A stretch of 64,000 nt of DNA, from the NCBI GenBank assembly GCA_032622095.1, contig CP136069.1, forward strand, positions 120,642,126 through 120,706,125, read 5' to 3'. Positions within the stretch are counted from its first letter, which is position 1. Every line of letters begins with the position of its first letter. Source of the stretch: Siphonodentalium dalli (Eukaryota; Mollusca; Scaphopoda; Gadilida; Siphonodentaliidae). The position numbers and the translations under genes are program-made. Below, in pieces: positions 1 through 9,862 of the stretch. The notes below the pieces were generated by a model. The model saw nothing but the letters and a program-made list of their open reading frames with translations, was not told the origin of the DNA and ran no database searches.

Positions 1-744
1 TTTGTTCTCAGTTGTTAGCAAAATATGCTTCTTGGCTTCAACTTAGCTGCACAATGTCGCATTGCAAAGAACATTGCACATGTGTTTCCTTTTATTTGCA
101 TAATTATGCTTTATATACATCACATGCATGACACATGCAATATTGGGTATGCATTCGTTGCTAATTATTGCATTGCGTGGAACAGTGGGACCATATTGTT
201 TTGCTTAATTATGCTTTCCGTGAACATGCATGGACACATGTACTATTTGGTCCACGTCACACTATTTCAACTAAAATATCTCTGACTCGGTGGTCTTCAC
301 CGTCGTGCATATACAGTACTAAACACGGTACTAAACGGAATGACCCAATTCTTAATATTCAAAACATAGACTTATCAATGGGGACAATACCCGCGTTTAT
401 CCAGAGATTATCGCACCACCCAGACTCGTGATACAAAGCTGTTGATTTTAGCCTGGATTGTTATACGTTTAATATTACTTTCCAAAAGTAAATAAGCTTC
501 AGCACCCCATGTTTCTTTTACGTTGATCCTTATTTGTTCAAGACGTTTGCTCTTCATAATTTAGCTCTGATAAAACTGATACATGCCAAACGAAAACAGT
601 CGCTTTTCTTTGATATATGTGAACCGTGTGCACATAGCTAGATACGTGCGAACTATCTCTAGGTACCAGTATACATGTATTTACATTACGATACCCCCGT
701 AACGATCCATGAGGGGATATATAGGAATAAGTGTGTCCGTCCGC
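1..744. other. Unannotated AT-rich sequence
   Basis: No supportable gene or repeat. Two short overlapping open frames on the plus strand have no recognisable domain and look like chance. Confidence 0.5.
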
Positions 745-1110
745 CTGGACGCAACTCTGTCCGAGCTTTCATTCCTACATTTTTGGTTATTTTATTTTAA
801 CTCTTAAAATTGGCACAGATATTTGGTACCAAGCATTGAAACCTGTGAACCGACGATTATGATGTTTATATGACACTTTTAGTAGGGTTATCCCCTTTTT
901 TGCGTTTAGAAAATGTTCGTCCGAGTTTGTATTCATGTTTCGGTCAATCTTTTAAAAGCTTGGCACTGATATTTAACGCTATGCGAACCTGTGCACCGGC
1001 GATTATGAGCTCGTTCGGCCATTTTTGAGTGGAGTTATTCCCCTTTTTTACTTAGACATTTTCGCAACATGCAGCATTTCGTCCGAGCTTGTATTCCTTT
1101 TGATTGTTTT
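745..1110. repeat. Degenerate ~160-bp tandem repeat, 2-3 units
   Basis: A phrase close to TCCGAGCTTGTATTCC recurs near 760, 920 and 1082, about 160 bases apart. Between the copies is shared text about a 'TTGGCAC(A/T)GATATTT' block and a 'GTTATTCCCCTTTTTT' block. This resembles short tandem dispersed repeats common in marine invertebrate genomes. It has no coding potential. Confidence 0.6.
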
Positions 1111-2337
1111 TTTTCTTTCGAAAAAGAAACAAATATGTCAATATGGCTGCCCTTAATGTAATCCAACTGTTCTGCAGGGGTATCCTTGGTCCCCATATCT
1201 AGTTCAGATTGAGAAAATTACCACTTATATGTGGATAACTGTCATCTGTTTGTGTTTGGGGTGACTCAGTATGCAAGATTTGTCGCTCACCGGGTCGCCA
1301 TAAGCCATCCATCAAAGCTGCTGTATCGATTCCAGATGATCTATAACTTTCAGTTTTTGTTATAATGATGATCACCCCGATAGTAGTACGTTACATCTTA
1401 ATTACAATGACTTTTGTACACATGTAGTTCACACAGTGAACGACTTACTAGTGAACAATCAATATTAAGGAAGCATTGAAATGTGTGTGTTGTTCCCAGA
1501 TTATGTATATGTTTAGGGCAAACATATACACTAATGTTATGAGAGAGTACAACTATATAGTCAGTTACGATCATCACATCCACTGACTTCAAGCATTGTG
1601 AATAAAAAGTCACCAAATTTCTAATTATTAGTCAATTATGGTGGGTTTTATATGATCACTATCTGATGATGTTTTCCACTGATAATATGAATTACCAAAA
1701 GAAGCCAAGCATATGCATTAACTTTAGAGGTAATCAATCTTTGGTAACTATGGATGTGAACAGACATACCAATATTAAACCTTTACTTGTTGTAGTACTC
1801 ATAACTAGTGTTTCCAAATAACCACTCTGATCACAACCATTGAAAGAATATTTGAAAGTTATTTTATCTATTGGTGCCACTAATTATCAATCGTAAATTT
1901 ATCTCAATGTTGTATATGCACCTAGCTAATTCTGAATAAATATGGCAATTGTTCATCTTCGCCGGTATAGCCTACATGTATATTATATTTGTTTGTTACC
2001 ACCGAGTGTGGTATCAGATAATGTTCTGCTGACTAAACACTAGCATTCTCTGAACTTGACCAATTGGCTCTTCAGCTGACATAATACTTGAGGATAGCAT
2101 GTGTCTTTCTCGAATTATGAGTGCTTGAGTATGTTCGTCTTTGGTGACACGGCCAAGTGTCATAGGGCTTCAGTATAATCAACGTAGCATGTTTAAATTA
2201 TGATCATGATCATTGTGGTCACACTAACAATGTTAGTCACTTAGATATTTTCGCAAGGATAAATATTTAATGATTTAAAAATAGATATTGATATAAAACA
2301 AAAAAATAATGACATTAAGAAGGACAATACCGGGTTA
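1111..2337. other. No feature seen
   Basis: AT-rich sequence without a convincing reading frame or repeat. A 72-codon minus-strand frame at 1398-1616 has no family resemblance. Confidence 0.5.
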
Positions 2338-2354
2338 CCCCCCCCCCCCCCCCC
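2338..2354. repeat. Poly-C tract (17)
   Basis: Uninterrupted run of 17 C. It is the first of about sixteen C or G runs of ten or more bases between here and 12.2 kb. Confidence 0.9.
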
Positions 2355-2514
2355 AAATCACTCTTTCACATAAAGATTAATAAATTTTTAATAAATGATA
2401 CATATAAAAATACTTGTAGTTCATCAAAATTATTTAAATTATTGTGTATTTTACCTTTGTCTGTTAGATTTTACGTGTTTTAGTCATCAATTGTGAACCG
2501 ACCAGAAAACGATG

Positions 2515-2625
2515 ATTTAATTTGGCCTAAGTTTTTTTTAATTTGGCCACAAAACATTTGGCTAAAGTTTTTTTCATTTGGCTAATAAAATTTTCATTTG
2601 GCTAAACTTTTGACTAAAGTTTTTT
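2515..2625. repeat. Short tandem repeat, TTTGGCTAAAGTTTTTT-like
   Basis: Five or six imperfect copies of a ~20-30-bp phrase containing TTTGGC(C/T)AA followed by a T run. The block is bordered on both sides by related 'GGTCC/GACC' words, which suggests a small inverted-repeat element. Confidence 0.6.
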
Positions 2626-2722
2626 TCGGTCCAGCGCGAACACTGAAGTCTAACATACATGTACGTACCATAAATAATGTCATTACCCCTCAAGATTAAG
2701 ATCAGAGTTGTGCAACAAACAG

Positions 2723-2990
2723 GTTTATTACACGCTTGTTCCCAGAAATACAGTGTATATTATTGCTGTTCCATATTTACAAATCCGCATGGAACGTACG
2801 TTCCATACGCGACGCGTCTCGTTGATGTAAAATGATGTACATGACGTTCGCCTCAACCATGAAACTGGTACTATTTAAATAAAAGAATAATCACGGATGA
2901 CAAACACGCCCTGTATGAGCCTAAATAAACCTTCTAATCCTGTATTTTTAATTCAAACGGATTCTACGACGCGAAGCGTGTAATAAACAC
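2723..2990. repeat. Outer inverted arms of a hairpin-bearing element
   Basis: The word GGTTTATTACACGCTT near 2722 is answered by its reverse complement, AAGCGTGTAATAAAC, near 2974-2988. The pair lies directly beside the stronger hairpin at 2987-3116, so the two may be parts of one inverted-repeat element. No target duplication was found. Confidence 0.45.
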
Positions 2991-3116
2991 AGAACGACCC
3001 GATGTGTAAATGGGTTTGTCGATACGGCACTCGTGCTGTCGCGGAAGGATAGAACTCGAGGCGCAAGCACTCGTGCCGTATCGACAAACCCATTTACACA
3101 TCGTGTCGTTCTGTGT
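2987..3116. repeat. Near-perfect long hairpin (about 52-bp arms)
   Basis: The left arm (2987-3038) and right arm (3065-3116) are reverse complements with very few mismatches, around a ~26-base loop. The arms begin ACACAGAACGAC and end GTCGTTCTGTGT. This is typical of a small foldback or MITE. It contains no reading frame. Confidence 0.85.
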
Positions 3117-3145
3117 ATATATGTTATATTCTGATGTTAATAATA

Positions 3146-3166
3146 AATTAATTAATTAATTAATTG
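3146..3166. repeat. AATT microsatellite
   Basis: About five tandem AATT units immediately downstream of the hairpin. Confidence 0.85.
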
Positions 3167-3812
3167 AGCAGGTGACACATCGGAGTGTCTTGCACAAACA
3201 GATGCCCGGACTCCATGTATCCAAGAATCACCAACTAAATACTAGTACAAGTGACATTTAACTTTTAAGAAATGTCATTTTTGCATGTGAGCCACTGGGT
3301 CCGAGGAACAACCTACGCAGTGCACAAGATGTAAGCTCAAATTCGATTTTGTTCGGTGTCTTCCAACGAATAAGTCATAGCATATCTGCTGAAAACACCT
3401 ATAAATGACTACGGTATCAGGCAAGGAAGTAATCAGCTCGAAGCACTGTATATTAGGCAGAGACCCCGAGCCAACAGAGAGTGCGAAATGAAAATCTAAA
3501 TCCTGAGTGGAGCTGGTACTGAAGAGGGGCAAGGGTGGTCATTTATGTACTTGCCTTACTTACTTGGTCTGCATCGGCACAAATCATGCTCCGTAACAGC
3601 ATGAGTAACTTGGGAAGTTAATTTCTAGTTTTGTGTTGAATAATCATATTATTAAATGATGCATGGGCATATCCTTTAAACTTAAATTTAAAAAATATGT
3701 ATTCAACATGCGCAAGACCCTTAACTTAGGTACTTATCGTGAAAGTGTGGTCTTTAGTAACTATTAAGGACAGGGCATAATTATGTTACCAACCAAGACC
3801 CCAAACTGAAAC
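3167..3812. other. No feature seen
   Basis: An 85-codon minus-strand frame lies at 3275-3532. It shows no recognisable motif or signal and I do not call it a gene. Confidence 0.5.
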
Positions 3813-3912
3813 NNNNNNNNNNNNNNNNNNNNNNNNNNNNNNNNNNNNNNNNNNNNNNNNNNNNNNNNNNNNNNNNNNNNNNNNNNNNNNNNNNNNNNNN
3901 NNNNNNNNNNNN
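3813..3912. other. Assembly gap, 100 N
   Basis: Exactly 100 N, the conventional length for a gap of unknown size. The sequence to its right is a tandem repeat, so the gap probably reflects a collapsed or unspanned array. Confidence 0.98.
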
Positions 3913-4275
3913 GCACGGCACACAAGTCATTCTAAATATCCACCCACCCCAATTCATTTCTCCACCCTTGACCGATTTAGGTTATATAAAAGGTGATGTA
4001 GGGTGCCCCCGGGCCCCAAGCCAGTCTAAATATTCACCTCTTTCACATCACCCGATTCAAAGTTGCCACCGCCCAGAGGCGATTAAATATAGAGCACCAA
4101 TGCCACTTCTCGAGTCCTCGACCGATTTAAGTCAAACGCAGGGTATTGTAGGATGGCCTCACGCCAATCTAAATATTCACCCCCATCCCGATCCAAAATT
4201 GCCACCGTCCAGAGAGGTTCAAATAGGGCACCCATGCCATGCATTTATCAGCCCCTTGACCGATTTAGGTACAAA
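3913..4275. repeat. ~140-150-bp tandem repeat at the gap edge
   Basis: ACCGATTTAGGT-like words recur near 3970, 4121 and 4260, and CTAAATATTCACC-like words near 3934, 4024 and 4168. This gives about two and a half diverged units. The array runs up to the gap and is probably truncated by it. An open frame of 104 codons here is a by-product of the repeat. Confidence 0.7.
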
Positions 4276-5575
4276 TATTTAAGCTTAATCGCAAATAAAA
4301 ATTAATATGCATTGATCCCCCCTGAATTAATTTTAAATGGCACAGGCCTAAACACAACACTAAAGTCTATATATAGGCCCACCATATGAGGGAAGCAAAC
4401 CCCCAGTAACCCCAAGATCCCTTTCATGACCATGAAAATGGTAAACATGTAGATCTGTGCAGGATATATGTCTCTTTTATAAAATACACTAGCTCTCTTG
4501 GATGGAGACACAAATTCTTGGGGACAGGGATGCACGCTATAGCCTTATACAAGTGAGGAGGGCTCTATATTTAATTTTTTTGTCCCTTTAACAGTTGAAA
4601 ACCATGGGGTGGGTCCGGTTTTGGTCGAGGAATAAAATTGCAATGAAAAAAAAAATCCATTCTCATCTTTTCTCATAGTTTATCATGGCTTTTTAAACTT
4701 ATTAATAAGAGACCTGCAGCCCCCCCCCCCCCTCCCGTACCCCCTCAGGCCTTCGGGGGATGCCTTTGGCATATCCTGCTGGGATACTACTCGCATCGAC
4801 AGTATATTTGTAGGAAAGCTACTCGCCACTCGCCTAGAATTATTTTAAGGGAGCCCCCCCCCCCCATTGCTCACCAGTGATTTCCCACATGGAGAGGACT
4901 GGAACTGTGTTTATTTAATCAAATTGATGGTGTTTTTACTTTACACATGCACATATTTTAACCTATTGCTAATAAGGGACACAACTATTCTGTTAAAGTG
5001 GGTATATTACCTTTATAACCATAAATCTTTGGGTTTTTAAAGGTTTTGACACTGGTTTTTGTTGGCATATTTTTCAGCCATGTGCTTTGTTTGTTTATTT
5101 TTTGTGGGTGTACGTGATCAGTGTTCTCTCAGTTCCAGTGCAGACACAATGAGAGACCCTTACCCTGCCAACAACACATTATTTACTAGAATTTACAAGA
5201 TTTTCATCAATTTTGGGGGTGGGTGTCCCATACCTGGGTGGAAAAAACTTACGCTCCCGGGGTGGTGGGTCCCCAAAACGGAAAAACAAAAAATTTCCAC
5301 ATTGTATCCGAAACTTTTTCCTGACCCCTGATCATACATGTATTAAAATGCACTGTACTAAAACAATTTTGGTTGGAATCGTTTCTATATTTCCATCTGT
5401 ACCCCCCCCCCCCCGTATAAACGACGAGGTGCCATAAGTTTATAACACAGAAGGTTGGATTAAATTTACTGCACCTAATATAGAAACAAATATTTACCCC
5501 ACCCCAACAGTACTTAATTCTATAGGATTAAGTACTATTGGGGTGGGTCAATTCTTGTACTGGGGACCTGTATTT
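4276..5575. other. Gene-poor stretch with poly-C tracts
   Basis: No gene is supportable. C runs lie at about 4720-4732, 4854-4865 and 5402-5414. Short frames crossing these tracts give Pro/Gly-rich peptides and are artefacts. A local inverted pair is visible near 5494-5545, where GGGGTGGG and CCCCACCCC words flank AGTACTTAATTCTATAGGAT. Confidence 0.5.
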
Positions 5576-7560
5576 AGGGGACGTGGCTAGAGTGTCTCCG
5601 TTCGGGGGGGGGGGTGTCCACCTTGGTGAATTTCCAACTGCAATTCCCCCTTGAATCAGAAGCAGACCACACAACACACAAGTCTTGCATAATTCCATTT
5701 ACACCCCCCCCCCACCCCCTTGCACCTCAGTACTCATATGGACCTAATATATCCTAGATATTCATAAACCATGGTTCTATATTCCCGGTATGAGAACATA
5801 AAGATATTCTCTAACCTGAAAAATTGCATAAATCCAAGAGACAAGAGACCAGGACACATCGGTAGAGACGGACTGGGCCAAAAAACCGGCCCGGGAAATT
5901 AATATAATACCGGCCCATTTGTTTGGGGGGGGGGGGGGCGTCCACAGTCCACCTTGGAAAATTCCAACTGCACCCCCCCCCCCCTTGAATCAGAATCAGA
6001 CCAAATACATATTTTTGCATAATTCCATTTGCACCCCCCCCCCCCCATTGAATCAGATGCAGACCAAATACATGTTTTTGCATAATTCCATATATGCACC
6101 TCTGGTCTAATATCCTATATATTCATAAACCATGGTTCTATATATTCCCGGTATGAGACCATTCAGATATTTTTACCTGAAAAATTGCATAAAATCTAAC
6201 ATCTAGCGGTCTAACTCCAGACAATGCACACGGCTACGGACAAGAGACCAGGACACACCGGGCTGTTCATGGTTGTTCGGCCCGGGGTGAGAACATTTTG
6301 AAAACTATACAAGAAAATCTCGAATCCGATAAACTAGACTGGCATCAACTGAAGCGTTCCTATTTTCTTGTAAATTTCAATTGGGGGAGGGGTGCGTAAG
6401 AATTTTTTTGGGATTTACAGCTGGGAGTTACCGTTAAAATCTCGAGATTAATGGGGTCTTTACGTGGTGTTATATGATGCCGACAAGTTCATTTAATGTC
6501 AAAATTACGATTAGCCAATTCGGCTGGTTAAACAACACATGTGGCGGCCCACGTCCGAAATTTTCCCGGTCTCCCGATCGGCCATTTATGTGAGAAGAGT
6601 ACCATCTTATTGGATACACGGCTGGTTAAACAACACATGTGGCGGCCCACGTCGGTTTCATTTGCGGCCCAAGTTGTGGTTGGGCGGCCCAACCACATAT
6701 ACCCCCCCCCCCCCCAAACCGTAAAAAAAACCCTCCGATTCTCGCTTGATAGAAAATCACGTGGAATCAAAAAATTTCCGGCCTCCGGCCCATCGGGAAA
6801 TTTCCCGGTCTCCCGATCGGCCAGTCCGCCTCTGCACATCGGGCTGACCATGGCAAATTCTCCAACTGATGACCATTTCAGTCCACAGGTTTGACCAAAT
6901 GTAGTAAAATATTGTTTTCCTAAACTAATTACCAGTTTTTTTATTGGCAACGGGGAAAGGACAATGACACACCGGGACGACCATGGTTCGGCGCAGACCC
7001 CCGGTGTGCGAAATTTTTTTTAATCTGAACAAGAAAATCGCAAAATCCTAGAATCTAGACTAACCTCAAGGCTTCCTAGAATGGAAATTTCAAACCTAAC
7101 ACCCCCCCACTTAGGTTGAAAATTTCCAACTGATGACAATTCCAATGACAATGTTGACCAAATGTATGACAATATTGTTTTCTCAAATTAACTAGCAGTT
7201 CTGACTGGCCACGGGGGAGAGACCAGGACACAAGCTTTTCAAGTGTTGGAAATTTCCAACATGTCACCCCCACCCCTAAGGTTGGAAAATTTCCAACTGA
7301 TGACCATTTCAGTCCAAAAGTTTGACCAAAAATAGGAAAATATGCAAATATTGGTCCAAAAACAATTAATTCCCCCCCAATAAATTGTTTGAAAATCAAA
7401 CTACAAGAACATTTTCAACCACCTATTGGTGTGAAATGTCCAACTATATACTGTTTTGGCAGGTATGAAATTTCCAACTGTTGACAATTTTGACCAAAGT
7501 TGGGGGTGGGGGGGGGGGGGGGGTGAGACACCCGCCTCCCCCAACCCCCCACCCTGTCGC
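5576..7560 (+). repeat. Dispersed repeat family A, long rearranged copy
   Basis: Starts with GGACGTGGCTAGAG. Contains repeated blocks such as 'TTGCATAATTCCATTT' and several 'GGAAATTTCCAAC' words, and ends near a G tract followed by GTGAGACACC. The same succession of blocks recurs at 50603-50997 and 52187-53262. The first block is repeated inside this copy (about 5576-5790 and 5925-6130). It is non-coding and of unknown type. Palindromic TTGGAAATTTCCAA words are prominent. Confidence 0.75.
6521..6653. repeat. 98-bp-spaced direct repeat
   Basis: The block beginning CGGCTGGTTAAACAACACAT occurs at 6521 and again at 6619, identical for about 35 bases. A shared TTTCCCGGTCTCCCGATCGG word is found here and near 6797, which indicates local duplication inside the family A copy. 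Confidence 0.8.
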
Positions 7561-8289
7561 CACGTCTATGCCTGTGTTCAGAAATCCATGCTTTCGTAAA
7601 TTACTTTGAACCCAGAAAGCACGTAAACAGTGACATGTCGACAAACACACATATTAATTAACACAGCGGCATAAAACCCCAAAAACGGCGCACGATACAA
7701 TTGGATTTTTGTCCAATCTGAGAAAGTAACAATTACAATGTGATGAATTGGCATTCTTCATGACCTTAGTACGTGACGCTGTCACACAAAGAGGACAGCG
7801 TTAAAATGACGTCACAACTGATCGAGTGCCACAAAATCAGAAAATGAATCTCTGGAAAGATTTTACATTCACGACGTCGCGGAAATGAAAAAATGACGTC
7901 ATAGCAGATCGAGTTTCACAAAATCAGAAAATAAGTCTGGAAGGATTTAACGTCAGAAGATGAAGCTGGACACACATTAGGCGGCGTCACGAAACTGATT
8001 TTCTGACGGCGAAATTGCTATGGTTGAAACCGGGGGGGGGGGGGGTGGTCATTCACCTTTTTTCCATACAGTAGGCCGGGTGGGTGGGTAGGCCGCGAAA
8101 AAAGTAACTTTTTCCCAAGTGGTCACAATTGTTTCCTCTTACAACATTTCTGCAATGTAATTGCCTCAAAATGTTCAGCATCATTGTATAGGCGTGTACT
8201 AGTATGACACTTAGGGCAGTGCTTAGGGGGTAGTGGCATGGATATAGGCAGGTATAGAAATCCATATTATGAACCAACTCTCAGGAATT
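7561..8289. other. Sparse region with an 87-bp direct repeat
   Basis: No gene seen. Two copies of a block containing the palindrome TGACGTCA (7807-7814 and 7894-7901), followed by GATCGAG and CACAAAATCAGAAAAT, are about 87 bases apart. A G14 tract lies at 8032-8045. Confidence 0.6.
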
Positions 8290-9854
8290 GGTTACGTAGC
8301 GTTTTTCCGAAGACCCCATATGTAACTCCGAAGGTCCGATTCTCCGAAGGTCAGATTCTCCGACGCCCCGATTCTCCGCAAGCCCATAACTCCGAAGTCC
8401 CGATTCTCCGAAATCCCATAACTCCGAAGACCCATAACTCCGAAAGCCCATAACTCCGAAGGCCTATAACTCCGAAAGCCCATAACTCCGAAGGCCTATA
8501 ACTCCGAACGCCCATAACTCCGAAGGTCTATAACTCCGAAGGGCCGATTCTCCGAAGGTCCGATTCTCCGAAGATCATGTTTTATCGCTTATTAAATAGT
8601 GTACAGTCCAGTGGCGGTGTCAATGGGGCCCATGTGTAACATGCGGCATGTGAAGAATCAAATGGTTCTACGAGTGACTTTTGGGGGTAAAAGGGTGGTC
8701 TAATACCGTTTGGAATTTCACAATTCTTAGAGTGTATTGATAAGTATGGAATGCGCGTATGGTTATATTTTGTATGGAACATGTACATGTAGATAATATA
8801 CCCCCCCCCCTGGAATCCGGCGTCCAGCTTCAAATTGACACTGGAATCCGGCATACGGGTCCAAAATGGGTGGAATCCGGCGTACGAAAAGGGGGGAAGG
8901 GGCCCCTCATATATTGGAAACGTTAACTATGTATTATAATAAGGTGATATATTACACCATCAGTAGTGTGCGACAAGCCTTAATTTTCCACAGAATGCTT
9001 AAATTTATGAAAGAAATACAATTATTTTGCCACAATGTACGTCTTAATACAATTAACATGATTAAAATGTGCACATCTGACTGCATTGGGGTGATTTGAT
9101 GCAATCAGGTTCATTTTATATATGAAAAAGGACAAGTTCTTCCCCGTTCACCCCTGTACATTTTACTCTGGCATCTCATGGGCCAACGTAATGTTATAGT
9201 ATATGGTGTATAGTCAGTGGCGGGCCAGGATTCCCATTTAGGTGGGGGGGGGGGGGGTAGGAAAATTTTGATGCCCCATGACGATTTCGGGCGTTTACAT
9301 GACATTGGACATGTTTTGGTAGGGGCCCATATTGTCTGAAATAGCAAGTAGAGGTTTAATAGGGGCAGTAGGAATTTTGGACCCCTTGGCTTCGCCACTG
9401 GACTGTACACTATTTAGTAAACGATAATACCCCCGATAAAACAAAATCTTCGGAGAATCGGACCTTCGGAGAATCGGACCTTCGGAGTTATGGGCCGTCG
9501 GAGAATCGGGCCTTCGGAGTTATAGATCTTCGGAGAATCGGCCCTTCGGAGTTATAGGTCTTCGGAGTTATAGGTCTTCGGAATATCGGCCCTTCGATGT
9601 TATGGGCGGTTCGCATCAACGTAGGCGCGCGACCGTTTTCTCCGTGTCGTTGTCGTCAGCACCGGTGGCAGAGTGACATCTAATGAAACGAGGCGATCGG
9701 ATCTTCGGAGTTATGGGCCGTCGGAGAATCGGATCTTCGGAGTTATGGGCCGTCGGAGAATCGGATCTTCGGAGTTATGGGCCGTCGGAGAATCGGGTCT
9801 TCGGAGTTGTTGGCCTTCCGTAGTAATAGGTCTTCGGAAAATCGGTCTGACACC
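8290..9854. mobile_element. Foldback-like element FB1 with minisatellite arms
   Basis: The left arm (8290-8577) is a tandem array of ~16-18-bp units of the types CTCCGAAGGCCCATAA and CTCCGAAGGTCCGATT. The right arm (9447-9854) is the same array in reverse complement. Inside the arms the inverted homology continues (8578-8627 against 9390-9446, including GTGTACAGTCCAGTGGCG). The element is bounded by CAGGAATT at 8282-8289 and at 9855-9862, an 8-bp target-site duplication, and both ends read GGT inward with TTTTCCGAAGACC shortly after. Long inverted arms made of tandem repeats define foldback elements. The ~760-bp core has no transposase, so it is non-autonomous. Frames translating as repeated RSYG/RRIG peptides are array artefacts. 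The right arm carries a ~100-bp non-repeat interruption (about 9600-9700). Confidence 0.8.
8812..8886. repeat. Three copies of a GGAATCCGGCGT word in the FB1 core
   Basis: TGGAATCCGGC recurs at about 8811, 8841 and 8871, roughly 30 bases apart, next to a C10 tract (8801-8810). Confidence 0.7.
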
Positions 9855-9862
9855 CAGGAATT

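Noticed and set aside
8292-8483. Peptide with RSYG and RRIG repeats
   Set aside because: Translation of the FB1 arm minisatellite; equivalent frames appear in the opposite arm and strand.
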